A stretch of DNA of 29,775 nt from the IMG/VR virus record IMGVR_UViG_3300032287_001775, positions 1 to 29,775 of that record. One strand, given 5' to 3'. Under the pieces are notes generated by a model, which saw only the letters and a program-made list of their open reading frames with translations, had not been told where the DNA came from and searched no databases. Both the position numbers and the translations under genes were made by a program. This DNA comes from a virus. Positions 1 through 7,413 of this stretch are shown piece by piece; within the stretch, counting starts at the first letter, position 1; each line of letters opens with the position of its first letter.

Positions 1-123
1 CGGTGCCGGTTGCGGACCAGCCACGGAAATCGTCGTTTTTGGAGTCGAGAGTTTCGTTTGTCCAAATTCCCTTTCCAGAAATGCCAGTAATTCCAGAAAC
101 TGTTGCGCCTGGATTAAAGGGAC
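1..123. repeat. Terminal overlap, copy 1 (same as 29653-29775)
   Basis: The first 123 bases are identical to the last 123. Both copies lie within one reading frame that joins perfectly when the ends are merged, giving a 29,652-bp unit. The simplest reading is assembly overlap of a circular or circularly permuted phage genome. A true short terminal repeat is possible but would have to cut through a tail gene. Confidence 0.95.
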
Positions 124-295
124 AAGTGTCTCCCTTGCCTCTGACACTTATGGTGTAGGAGGTGTCGTAAGTTTTAGCCTCCGAATGTTGCCCAACACTG
201 TTTATGAGCTGCTTGAACTCACCCTTCATCTCTACATCAAGAGATTCAACAATGCTGCCTGATGGCGTAGCCAATGTAATTCCGAAGGTTGCCAT
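1..295 (-). CDS. Tail-tube-like protein B, N-terminal part (gene crosses the joint)
   Basis: ATG at 295 opens a frame that leaves the window at base 1 and finishes at 29633 after closing the circle, giving 104 aa. It begins MATFGIT and ends KNAS. It resembles the preceding 99-aa protein (298-597): both have an FG(V/I)T start, a PSG, a conserved ES, a KG in the middle, several Gly-Thr turns and an NDDF near the end. The two look like tandem duplicates. Its place after the tail-terminator candidate and before the G/GT chaperones is that of the lambda V tube gene. The tube role is inferred from order, not from a recognised domain. Only 2 nt separate it from the upstream stop. Confidence 0.8.
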   Translation of the reverse strand, partial: MATFGITLATPSGSIVESLDVEMKGEFKQLINSVGQHSEAKTYDTSYTISVRGKGDTCPFNPGATVSGITGISGKGIWTNETLDSKNDDFRGWSATGT

Positions 296-297
296 AA

Positions 298-597
298 TTA
301 TTCAAAAAGTGTGTAGGTTGCTTCGGCGGTGGAAAAGTCGTCGTTAGTTTGCGACACCTTTGAGCCTGTAAGTTTTGCCCCAGTAAAGGCACCTTCTGGC
401 ACTGCCAACAAATCGTCTTCGCCTTTGGTTTTGACAGTGGTGGTGCTTGTGCTTCTGGGTTTGGCCTGAACAATAACAGTCTGCCCTTCAGCGTCTCGAA
501 TTGTCGCAAGCTCAACAACAGTCTCAACCGTTGACTCTTGCAAATAACCGCTAGGCGCGGTCACTCCAAATGTTACTGCTCCAAATGATACAGGCAT
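298..597 (-). CDS. Tail-tube-like protein A
   Basis: A 99-aa protein starting MPVSFGAVTFG and rich in Thr, Val and Gly, as expected for a small beta-rich tube subunit. It aligns by eye with the next protein (start 295), sharing FG(V/I)T, PSG, ES, KG and NDDF in the same order. It sits between the tail-terminator candidate (604-984) and its paralogue, the position of lambda V. One copy may form the tube and the other a variant ring or decoration. The function is inferred from position and composition; the reading frame itself is secure. Confidence 0.75.
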   Translation of the reverse strand: MPVSFGAVTFGVTAPSGYLQESTVETVVELATIRDAEGQTVIVQAKPRSTSTTTVKTKGEDDLLAVPEGAFTGAKLTGSKVSQTNDDFSTAEATYTLFE

Positions 598-603
598 GGT
601 TTT

Positions 604-984
604 TTAAGGTTTGGGGCCAAAGCCCACGATGTAAGGCATCGAAGTTCGCCAGTGGCGTTCCTCGCGTAGGTTGTCGGTTGATTGTGCTACCACGCCGTAA
701 AGTTGGACGGCGTCAGAAACTAGTACTAACGAGCGCATTGCAGCGTCTACCTCGGCAGTAAACTCTGCCTGGTCCGCTTTGCTGTAGTCGTCAGCCTGAG
801 AAAGCACGTTAAGCGTCAGCGTGCCGCGCTGGAGAGGACTGCCCACCACTACATCGGTTTGTAGTTCCATCAGCACGGATTTTGCCGGAATTGGTTGATC
901 GTCTTGAGGCTCACCAATGTAGACGCCGGGAAGCTCCAATGACAACGCATCTTGAACCGCTGCGGAGAAAACGCCGTCAATCAT
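604..984 (-). CDS. Putative tail terminator / minor tail protein (lambda Z/U position)
   Basis: A 126-aa protein starting MIDGVFSAAVQDAL. The ATG at 984 overlaps the upstream TGA as ATGA, which decides this start over a longer one at 1014. Its form, with an N-terminal helix and then mixed strand and helix segments ending IVGFGPKP, and its place just before the tube genes suggest the U-like tail terminator or a neck protein. No diagnostic motif is visible. The ATGA overlap implies translational coupling with the 100-aa protein upstream. Confidence 0.6.
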   Translation of the reverse strand: MIDGVFSAAVQDALSLELPGVYIGEPQDDQPIPAKSVLMELQTDVVVGSPLQRGTLTLNVLSQADDYSKADQAEFTAEVDAAMRSLVLVSDAVQLYGVVAQSTDNLREERHWRTSMPYIVGFGPKP

Positions 985-1283
985 CGCGTGATGTCCTCCA
1001 AATACAGCTTCCACGAAATAGGGTCTTCATCCCAACTCGTAATGCGGCGTTCAGTCCCGTTGACAGTCAGTTTTGCGCCCTTAACTGGATCAGGAAAGCC
1101 AGCCTTCAGTAGTCGCACAAAGCCCGCAAAGTGCTGTTCAAAACCGCCCATTGCCAAAAGGTCAGAGGTTTTCTCGCTCGCCACCGAAAACACCGTCACA
1201 CCGTTGTAAGTAACGGTATCGGCCTGCATATAGTCCAGTGCTTGGCTCATTGCAGATTCAGTGATGGCGAGAAACTCAGACAT
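981..1283 (-). CDS. Putative head-tail joining protein (lambda FII position)
   Basis: A 100-aa protein starting MSEFLAI. Its ATG overlaps the upstream TAA (TAATG at 1285-1281) and its stop overlaps the next start (ATGA). It has a helical N-terminus followed by a beta-rich half with VNGTERRITSW, a pattern typical of small siphovirus neck proteins. Between the capsid and tail-tube genes it most likely acts as a head-completion or head-tail connector. The assignment rests on gene order. Confidence 0.55.
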   Translation of the reverse strand: MSEFLAITESAMSQALDYMQADTVTYNGVTVFSVASEKTSDLLAMGGFEQHFAGFVRLLKAGFPDPVKGAKLTVNGTERRITSWDEDPISWKLYLEDITR

Positions 1284-1510
1284 TAGAGCAGGCTCTCTTT
1301 GTTGCGTTTAGGCGCGGGTCGCGGTGCAGGCTGTACGTTTGCCACCACTAGAGAACGGCCTTTCTTGCGATCAGGACGATTCAGGATGTGCAGCGAAAGC
1401 TCTCCCTTGTCGGCAGTTAGCGTTTTGAACTCTCGCACCGCTGCGTCGTAATCTGTAAAGCTGGCAAGAATCTCCTGCCCCTGAAGGATAACTGTAATCG
1501 GTTTGGACAT
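1283..1510 (-). CDS. Small basic-tailed head-region protein
   Basis: A 75-aa protein starting MSKPITVILQG. ATG 1510 is preferred to an in-frame GTG at 1525, which lies nearer a hairpin (1528-1555). The N-terminal half is beta-like with a hydrophobic core; the tail is Pro- and Lys/Arg-rich (PAPRPAPKRN). It is the first gene after the major capsid gene and is separated from it by a terminator-like hairpin, so it may be made at a lower level than capsid. Function unknown; lambda FI position. Confidence 0.6.
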   Translation of the reverse strand: MSKPITVILQGQEILASFTDYDAAVREFKTLTADKGELSLHILNRPDRKKGRSLVVANVQPAPRPAPKRNKESLL

Positions 1511-1527
1511 AATCGGTTTACACAAAA

Positions 1528-1555
1528 GGGCGGGCAGCGGTTAAGCCACCCGCCC
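1528..1555 (-). terminator. Terminator-like hairpin after the capsid gene
   Basis: Read on the minus strand, GGGCGGG pairs with CCCGCCC (7 bp) around a loop with a short inner GG/CC pairing, followed directly by TTTTG. It lies between the capsid stop (1569) and the next start (1510). It probably works as a partial terminator or as 3'-end protection for the capsid message, because essential head genes lie downstream. Confidence 0.6.
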
Positions 1556-1568
1556 CAGAGTTTAGAAA

Positions 1569-2447
1569 CTACTCAGCAACAATGCGGATTCCCATTTCAG
1601 TGCGGCCAGCCTGCACGCCGTATAGGACACCCATGACGTAATTCAAAGAACCACCGAGGTTGTCGTAGAAGCGGCGGAACTGGATCGGGAGGTTAAGCCC
1701 GGGAACCAGCACGTCGGCAACTTCAGTGCCCATCTGCTGGGCGCCGGAAGCATCAACACGGCGGGCAGCCATGAGCAACGCGGACTTGTGGAACGCAAAG
1801 CCACCCAAGCCCTGGCCGTTTGCGTCAGCGAGGTCAGACTCGTAAACATCAAACCCAGCAACGCGGGGAATGAAGCCTTCGGTCTTTTCGCGGATGAAGC
1901 CGGGAAACTCAGCACTGTTCAAGCTCTTCACAAGGCTCGCGAAGTAGGTCGGGTTTAGCACAACTGCGCGGCCCATCTGCGGAGCACCAGCAGCGTTCAG
2001 CGTTGCGCGCAGGTCGGCAAGATCGTCACGGTTGAAGTTTCCGGCGTTGATTCCAACGCTGTTGAAATTGCTCGAGGTCACCAGATTCCACAGGTCGGAA
2101 AACACCTTTGCGCCGGTAGCCTGCATGGCGGGCTCCACAAAAAGCTGGTTGAGGTCGATCGCGGACTTAGAACGCTCCAAATCCGTGAACCCGTAAGGGA
2201 ACCCGTAGAAGTTGGAAAGCGTGATGGTCTTGGCAACCGTTTCAACGCCCTGGGGGCTGTACCCGCTCGAAAGGTCCACCGCAGTGGGGCGGACAGGGTA
2301 GCGAGTTGTTACAGAAGCACCTGCGGCAGAAATGTCTGAAGAGAAATCTACCGTGATGCCATTTAATGGCGCAAACAAATATTGCAGCGCGGGCAATGAC
2401 TCCTGAGCGATGGCGGCGAGGTTAACCCCCGCGATGGTATTGGACAT
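1569..2447 (-). CDS. Major capsid protein
   Basis: A 292-aa protein starting MSNTIAGVNLAAIAQ and ending GIRIVAE, assigned as the HK97-fold coat protein. Support comes from its length, its place after protease and scaffold candidates, an N-terminal arm, and a long middle region that reads like phage coat proteins: a helix with DRSKSAIDLN-type spacing near residues 90-105, then ALLMAARRV near 225 and a beta-rich C-terminus with MGVLYGVQAGRTEMG. I see no N-terminal delta domain; a separate coiled-coil scaffold is encoded just upstream. The start is 26 nt from the upstream stop with no clear SD. A hairpin follows the gene. Confidence 0.8.
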   Translation of the reverse strand: MSNTIAGVNLAAIAQESLPALQYLFAPLNGITVDFSSDISAAGASVTTRYPVRPTAVDLSSGYSPQGVETVAKTITLSNFYGFPYGFTDLERSKSAIDLNQLFVEPAMQATGAKVFSDLWNLVTSSNFNSVGINAGNFNRDDLADLRATLNAAGAPQMGRAVVLNPTYFASLVKSLNSAEFPGFIREKTEGFIPRVAGFDVYESDLADANGQGLGGFAFHKSALLMAARRVDASGAQQMGTEVADVLVPGLNLPIQFRRFYDNLGGSLNYVMGVLYGVQAGRTEMGIRIVAE

Positions 2448-2472
2448 AATGTTATGTGTGTGTGGGGTTTAA

Positions 2473-2877
2473 CTAGCTGAGCTTGAGCGCGGCTTTGTGC
2501 TGCGCATAAAATTCGTTTCGAGTTTCGAGCGGGAGGCTGTTGTACTCGGCCCAAAGTTCCGCAACCGTTTTGGTTGCCGTGGTCTGCTCGGATTGAATTG
2601 CCACAGGAGCAACTCCCAGATTGGCGACGATTGCGTTAGCCTTTGCGGAAGCTTCAGACTCGGCGAGCTTTGCGGCATCAAGTGCTTTTGCCAGCTCCAT
2701 TTTTTCGCCGGACAAAGCCTGCACTGCGGCGGCGAGGTCCAAGTTAGATGCCTTGAGTGCGTCAAATTGAGCTACAAGCGCGGTGTGCTCTGCGGAGAGA
2801 GCGTTAAGCGCGGCAACGTCTGCCTGCGCGGCAGATAGCGCGGCCAGCGCATCGGTCAGTGTTGATGGAAGCTCCAT
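2473..2877 (-). CDS. Putative capsid scaffold, coiled coil
   Basis: A 134-aa protein starting MELPSTLTDALAALSAAQ. ATG 2877 is chosen because an earlier in-frame start would lie inside the terminator-like stem at 2906-2935. Residues 5 to about 85 are an Ala/Leu-rich heptad-like helix without prolines, then a short linker and a second helical segment ending AALKLS. Long alpha-helical proteins between protease and capsid are typically scaffolds, cleaved or expelled during head maturation. No sequence signature proves this. It is preceded by the repeated hairpin/leader module. Confidence 0.65.
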   Translation of the reverse strand: MELPSTLTDALAALSAAQADVAALNALSAEHTALVAQFDALKASNLDLAAAVQALSGEKMELAKALDAAKLAESEASAKANAIVANLGVAPVAIQSEQTTATKTVAELWAEYNSLPLETRNEFYAQHKAALKLS

Positions 2878-2935
2878 ATACCTACACAATTCGGAGCAAG
2901 AAAAAGCCCGCTGGAGCATGCACTCTCCAGCGGGC
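2874..2935 (-). promoter_or_regulatory. Hairpin plus conserved leader, copy A
   Basis: Minus-strand stem GCCCGCTGGAG/CTCCAGCGGGC (2935-2925 with 2916-2906, perfect 11 bp, 8-nt loop) is followed by TTTTTC, then TTGCTCCGA and TAGGTATATGG containing the scaffold start codon. The 32 nt after the stem match those at 5527-5558 without gaps at 22 positions, with the ATG in the same place. The stem and T-run look like an intrinsic terminator, but the matched leader reaching the start codon suggests a module that also controls expression of the next gene. Confidence 0.65.
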
Positions 2936-2955
2936 CAAACAACAAATGAAACAAC

Positions 2956-3771
2956 CTACGCGCCTACCATACCAAGTAATTCTGCGTACGCAAGCTCTTG
3001 GTTTCCGATGCCGTCAATCAAATTCGCAGCCCTTGCCCTAGGAGCCAAATAGGCGGCCCCGGTCATAAACTCATCGGCCACGCGGCGGTTGCGCAACACG
3101 TTGTCGCGGAACTGAGCAAAAGAGTCATCCACAAGCTGTTGGAGGCTTGCGCGCTGTGCTGGAGTTAGAGACGGTCCCATCCCTGCGCCCTTTAGTGGGC
3201 CTGAGGTAATTGGGTCCCACACAAGCCCCTCTTCTGCAAACATTGCGGACTGGTCCACCCAAGGGATGATCGTTCCGATTGAGCCCCAGGTTGATCCAAT
3301 GGAGCCAAAAACTTTGTCGCAACTGACTGCGATATTGTACGCCGCAGAGCAGGCGGTGTCGTCCGAGTAAGCCACGATTGGAACCTTCAAAAACTGGATC
3401 AGGTCAGTAATCTCTGAACATCCCGAGCAGCTCCCACCTGGGGAATTGATCTCCAACAGCACGCCACGGACATTGGCTTCCATCGCGGACTCAAGGTCTT
3501 CAGCGACCCACTCGTAATCCCACGCGCCGCAGCACGCCTCAATCGCGCTTATGCCCTTGGCAAGAGTGCCCTCGATGCAGATGTGAGCAATCCCCTGCCC
3601 GTCAATCTCCATGGGCTCGCGTTGGGACATCATGCCCGTCATTTTTTCGTAGTCGTCACCATTGGCGCGCACTAGCCTGCCCTCAACAAGTTTGCGGACG
3701 GCTGCGTAGCCGCCGGGAGTGATCAGCCACGGACGATAAAAAACCTGTTCGATGATGCGTTGAAACTTCAT
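2956..3771 (-). CDS. S49 (SppA/ClpP-fold) capsid maturation protease
   Basis: A 271-aa protein starting MKFQRIIEQVF. The ClpP-like core carries INSPGGS at residues 108-114 (oxyanion-hole loop), the nucleophile in ACSAAY (Ser142) and the general base in GPLKGAG (Lys194). These match the Ser-Lys dyad of S49 proteases. It lies between portal and scaffold/capsid, the place of lambda C-type head proteases, which cut scaffold and portal or capsid N-termini during assembly. Its ATG overlaps the portal TGA (ATGA), so it is probably coupled. Unlike lambda C it does not carry a long C-terminal scaffold; that role seems to be in the next gene. Confidence 0.9.
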   Translation of the reverse strand: MKFQRIIEQVFYRPWLITPGGYAAVRKLVEGRLVRANGDDYEKMTGMMSQREPMEIDGQGIAHICIEGTLAKGISAIEACCGAWDYEWVAEDLESAMEANVRGVLLEINSPGGSCSGCSEITDLIQFLKVPIVAYSDDTACSAAYNIAVSCDKVFGSIGSTWGSIGTIIPWVDQSAMFAEEGLVWDPITSGPLKGAGMGPSLTPAQRASLQQLVDDSFAQFRDNVLRNRRVADEFMTGAAYLAPRARAANLIDGIGNQELAYAELLGMVGA

Positions 3772-5267
3772 AATTCTTGCACCGATGTTGCAGGATTTCC
3801 GTTCGGGGTCAAAAGTCCAAATACGTCCCGAGTCAGCCCAGAGCGTTCAACGCGCTTTTTGATCTCCAACTCCTCGCGCTCAACCTCATCAAGGTGCTCC
3901 TCCAATGTCTTGGAGCCGGAAGCCAGAATGTCAGTCATGCTGCGCATTCCCGCACGGTAAGCCTCGATGGCGTCGCGGGAAGCGTAGCCGGAATCGGCGG
4001 TTAAGCGAGCCGGTTCGGTGAACCGGAACTGATACGCACCGCCCCGGTTCCGATCGGTTCCCCGATACTCTGGCAAAATGCCCATCTCCACAAACTTGGC
4101 AATCGCGTAGGCGCACCGGCGTTTGCAAAATGCGGCTAGGTAAGCGTGCCGTTCAGACGTGATGCGGTTGACTTGCTCCAACACGATTCTGGCGGAAGCG
4201 CCGCCTAATTTCGACATGTCCCAGCCAAACTCAGGCGGCCACTGTGCAGCCAGTAGTGCGTTGCGGATGAGTCGCTCTTGCAAACGGTCCTGCGCTTCAG
4301 TCGGAATCTTTGCGTCGATCTGGTTGATGGACTCGCCAGCATTGGCTTGCAAGTATTCAATTCGGCCACCAGCCATCGGCGTAATCCGAAGCCCCGGTGC
4401 GCAATTTGGAATAACGTTGTCACTTAGTGCTTGGTACGCGTCAGAAGCATCCGCCATGCCTTGTTGGTTGGTCACCAAAAGCCCAATCTTTGCAGCCATA
4501 CGGGACGCAGACTGGATGTCGTCACCAAGGTCTTTAAGGCTCAACAGATCGCGAATTGCTGGGGCAAATGCGGAGATGCCGCGAACTTGGTCCACCTCAC
4601 GCGGGTCCATTGTCAGCATTGCAGATTGCACTGGAATATCCCTGTCCTCAGACCCATCCAATGATTCGCCCAGGACACGATAAGCGACAGCACGGTTGGT
4701 TTTGGAAAGGATGACGCCATTGTAAATCCGCAGTCCACGGTAGCGGCCAGATTGCAAAATGCCGTCATCTACTCGGCTTCCAATCTGGTGCCAGGGCACT
4801 TGCTGGAGTTGAGGGTAACCAGTCTGCGCAGTTGTCAGGATGGTCAACAAATCGCCTTCGCGGTCAATGGCGGTGGACTCTAGTCGGAGCCCCTCCCACC
4901 AGCTTTTCCCGTCAATGTATGCAATCTGAAACCAGTCCAAAAGCATTGCCTCGGCTTGTTTGCCCCATTCTTTATCGTCGCCAACAAATATGGGACGCAT
5001 AGCCATGCCTACGGACAGCATGCTTTTTTGGTCAATCGCGGCATTAACGAGCCCGTTGTTCCAGTAAAGTTTGCGCGCCGCCGAGTTGAGCGTGCGCCAC
5101 TCTGAGACGTTTAACTCCTTGGAAATGCTCTGAGTGTGCGTCCTCCAATACGGTTCGCCCCATACACCGCCCTCAATAAGACGCTGCCTGCGGTAAGAGT
5201 CGTACGCCGCTTGCACTTTTGGGCCTTTAAATCCCATCAAGTTTTTTACTCGGTCAAGAAAACTCAT
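3768..5267 (-). CDS. Portal protein (lambda GpB family)
   Basis: A 499-aa protein starting MSFLDRVKNLMGF. Length and sequence fit lambda-type portals: an aromatic N-terminal region (SYRRQRLIEGG, EWRTLNSAARKLYWNNG near residue 60-70), a mid-region with IDREGDLLTI and a VDQVRGISAFAPAIRDL segment near residues 230-245, and a helical acidic C-terminus with EEHLDEVEREELEIKKR. The dodecameric ring at one capsid vertex is the DNA entry channel and terminase docking site. Its start overlaps the upstream TGA (ATGA at 5267-5264) and its stop overlaps the protease start. Confidence 0.9.
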   Translation of the reverse strand: MSFLDRVKNLMGFKGPKVQAAYDSYRRQRLIEGGVWGEPYWRTHTQSISKELNVSEWRTLNSAARKLYWNNGLVNAAIDQKSMLSVGMAMRPIFVGDDKEWGKQAEAMLLDWFQIAYIDGKSWWEGLRLESTAIDREGDLLTILTTAQTGYPQLQQVPWHQIGSRVDDGILQSGRYRGLRIYNGVILSKTNRAVAYRVLGESLDGSEDRDIPVQSAMLTMDPREVDQVRGISAFAPAIRDLLSLKDLGDDIQSASRMAAKIGLLVTNQQGMADASDAYQALSDNVIPNCAPGLRITPMAGGRIEYLQANAGESINQIDAKIPTEAQDRLQERLIRNALLAAQWPPEFGWDMSKLGGASARIVLEQVNRITSERHAYLAAFCKRRCAYAIAKFVEMGILPEYRGTDRNRGGAYQFRFTEPARLTADSGYASRDAIEAYRAGMRSMTDILASGSKTLEEHLDEVEREELEIKKRVERSGLTRDVFGLLTPNGNPATSVQEL

Positions 5268-5530
5268 ATAAAGAACGCTTGAGTCCTGCGCACTGGCGCG
5301 TTAATGCCTGCGGCTTTGTAGTTTAGCGCCATCTGAGCCAGCATCATTACGTCTAGCGGGCTTAGTGTGCCTCCCACATTAAATTGGAAAGCTGCGCCGT
5401 CAATCGAGCTGGAAACGAGAGAGCTTTTTCCCGCAGATACCAGGTCAAATTTCTGCGAAACGATGGCGCGAAGCTCTGCCACGTCTCTAGTTAAGAACAC
5501 TTGCAGCAGCAGTTTTTGATCGGGAGCCAT
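5264..5530 (-). CDS. Small head-tail joining protein (lambda W position)
   Basis: An 88-aa protein starting MAPDQKLLLQVFLTRD and ending RRTQAFFI. It lies between large terminase and portal and is stop-start coupled to portal, exactly where lambda W lies. W-type proteins are short helical connectors added after packaging. The first half is helical and a Gly/Ser turn follows near residue 50, which is compatible. No diagnostic motif is present, so the call is positional. It is preceded by copy B of the hairpin/leader module. Confidence 0.65.
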   Translation of the reverse strand: MAPDQKLLLQVFLTRDVAELRAIVSQKFDLVSAGKSSLVSSSIDGAAFQFNVGGTLSPLDVMMLAQMALNYKAAGINAPVRRTQAFFI

Positions 5531-5588
5531 CTATCTAGCGGCATCAGAGCAAGGAAAAGCCCGGACATCCACACACGTGGAGCCGGGC
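5527..5588 (-). promoter_or_regulatory. Hairpin plus conserved leader, copy B
   Basis: On the minus strand GCCCGG/CCGGGC (5588-5583 with 5564-5559) encloses a second stem TCCAC/GTGGA with a 4-nt loop, followed by TTTTCC. The opposite strand also has a T-run (5591-5595), so the stem could terminate in both directions. After the stem come TTGCTCTGA and TAGATAGATGG holding the W-like start codon, aligned without gaps to copy A at 2874-2905. The stem sequences differ between copies while their shape and the leader are kept. Confidence 0.65.
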
Positions 5589-5634
5589 AGTTTTTCCGCC
5601 ACCCGCCCTTTTCGTGTTTGGGTGAGCCTTAAAA

Positions 5635-7413
5635 TTACTCTGGCTTTTGCGGTTCGTCAACCTCTGGTGCAGCAGAAACCATATCTGGCAAGATGCCGAG
5701 AATCTGAGCGGCCAGCACGTTCATCGCTTCAGCATCCCACATGTGGTTTGGTCTGCCTGTAGCGGTCCACCTTAGCCGCGTTTTCTTGCTACGTTTGTCT
5801 ACGGTTGCCCGTTTGCGCTCTGAGTTGAGATGCCTCACATACTCCGGCGGAGCGTCTTGAGGAAACTCCCACACCGGCGAGCCAGTGTTGCGCAAATTTG
5901 CGAGAATGTCTTTGATGGGATCAGACGACCAATAGAAAAAAGTGACAAAGACTCTTTTGCCAGCAGCGTCCCGAGTGGTAGGCGCGACCACGCGATCCGG
6001 GGCAGAGTAATAGCGGCGGATGGGTTTGCCGTCCTGTCCTCTAACCGTAAAGTGATCTTCGGCGCGGCCTACCAAAGCAGTCCATCCAAACTTTGCACAA
6101 GTGTCGTAAATGCGGCCATGAAACGAGTTTCCAGCGTCTAGCAGCGTCCTCTTGTCTGGCACTTTTAGCTTGGTCTGTATTTCTCGAAGTTGATCTACGG
6201 TCAAAATCTTCCCAGCCCACAAAAGCCGAGAATGCCCGTTCTTTAACCAAACGCGCACGATGCCCCAATAATGGTCCTGCTGGCAGTCTACCGTGAATAC
6301 CCTAGCGGCCTCGTCCGGCATCGGTCGCCCGTCTTGCCATTCGTTTACAAAATACTCGGAAGCCTCTAGTTCCAGCGCCGGCAGTTCTTCCTCCTGCTTC
6401 CACGGTTCTGCGAGCCTCTGCATCCTAAAATCCTTGGTCGGTTGCAGCACTCCAAGATGCCGGGCGTCGGAAGCTTGGCACCATTGAATGACAAGGTCGG
6501 CCCAGCGAATCCAGTAGACCGATTGAGCCGAAACGCGCCGAGATCGGTAGCCTTCCACGTGGTCATTGCCCTCCGATCTCCATTCACTGCGCTGAGTCAA
6601 TCCCCGGCGGGCTGCGGTAGTGTCAGGAGTAACGTGCCCGCAGTGCGGACATTCATGCCGGACAGTTTTGACAAGTGCGCCCCAGTTCCATTCGCCGTTC
6701 TCGTTTTTGGCTTCGTCGTATTTGATGTCTACCCAAGCAGGTTTGACCCATTCATCGCACTTCGGGCACCGATGGCACCATTGAAACTCTTCGCCCGATC
6801 TCCACTCCTCGGTTAGTTGATGAGGTTCCTCAAAGCTCTGGCTGGTCAAAAGCGCGTAGCCGTTCCATCGGTCATGGAGCCGTTTTTTGAACTGGGTAAT
6901 GAGGTCGCTGTACTGCCAGCACTCATCCAAAAACAGAACCTGCACGGATTTTTCTTGAGCGTTGCTGGTGTTTGCCCCGCCTAACATTAAGGGCATGTGA
7001 GGAAAGTAAATGCCGTCTTTTTTGACGTGATGCCGGTTGCTCGGCATTAGCCCACGCAGCGGTTCGCACGCCCCGAGCACCGGCTTGAGTCGCGTCTCCA
7101 TCCATTCCGCGCTGGTCGCGTCGGTCTGAGTGATGGAAAGCATCGGCCCAGGCTGTTGAGCCACTGCCCAGCATACTAGAGCCTCTAGTGCCGTGCTCTT
7201 TCCGGCCCCAGTGCAAGCTTGCACAAAAGTCTGGCGACAAGAAGGGTCCGCAAAGTCAGCAAACACAGCATTCCACCAAGGCGCGGTGCTGCGGTCAAAA
7301 TGTGTGCTTCTGGAGCTGTGCGGGAAGCGGACGTTCTGCTCCATCCAGTCCAGCGGGTCGCCGGTGTACGCGAGGCGGATGCCGGTTCGTGAACCATCCA
7401 AAATTGGGTTCAT
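5635..7413 (-). CDS. Terminase large subunit (lambda GpA family)
   Basis: A 592-aa packaging ATPase and nuclease. Walker A is ACTGAGKST at about residues 66-74, Walker B is LFLDE at about 160-164. A zinc cluster follows: CHRCPKC near 213-219 and CPHCGH near 255-260, characteristic of the GpA family. The C-terminal nuclease half begins around VFTVDCQQDHYWG with an acidic residue in the RNase H-like core. It pumps DNA into proheads through the portal and cuts concatemers. Lambda GpA makes staggered cos cuts; whether this one does is unknown. Its ATG overlaps the small subunit TGA (ATGA). A terminator-like module follows. Confidence 0.93.
   Translation of the reverse strand: MNPILDGSRTGIRLAYTGDPLDWMEQNVRFPHSSRSTHFDRSTAPWWNAVFADFADPSCRQTFVQACTGAGKSTALEALVCWAVAQQPGPMLSITQTDATSAEWMETRLKPVLGACEPLRGLMPSNRHHVKKDGIYFPHMPLMLGGANTSNAQEKSVQVLFLDECWQYSDLITQFKKRLHDRWNGYALLTSQSFEEPHQLTEEWRSGEEFQWCHRCPKCDEWVKPAWVDIKYDEAKNENGEWNWGALVKTVRHECPHCGHVTPDTTAARRGLTQRSEWRSEGNDHVEGYRSRRVSAQSVYWIRWADLVIQWCQASDARHLGVLQPTKDFRMQRLAEPWKQEEELPALELEASEYFVNEWQDGRPMPDEAARVFTVDCQQDHYWGIVRVWLKNGHSRLLWAGKILTVDQLREIQTKLKVPDKRTLLDAGNSFHGRIYDTCAKFGWTALVGRAEDHFTVRGQDGKPIRRYYSAPDRVVAPTTRDAAGKRVFVTFFYWSSDPIKDILANLRNTGSPVWEFPQDAPPEYVRHLNSERKRATVDKRSKKTRLRWTATGRPNHMWDAEAMNVLAAQILGILPDMVSAAPEVDEPQKPE

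Noticed and set aside
1-123. Genuine phage direct terminal repeat
   Set aside because: It falls inside a gene and merges perfectly; assembly overlap is simpler, though a real repeat is not excluded.
4159-4683. 174-codon plus-strand frame within the portal region
   Set aside because: It is opposite the well-supported portal gene and has no recognisable motif.
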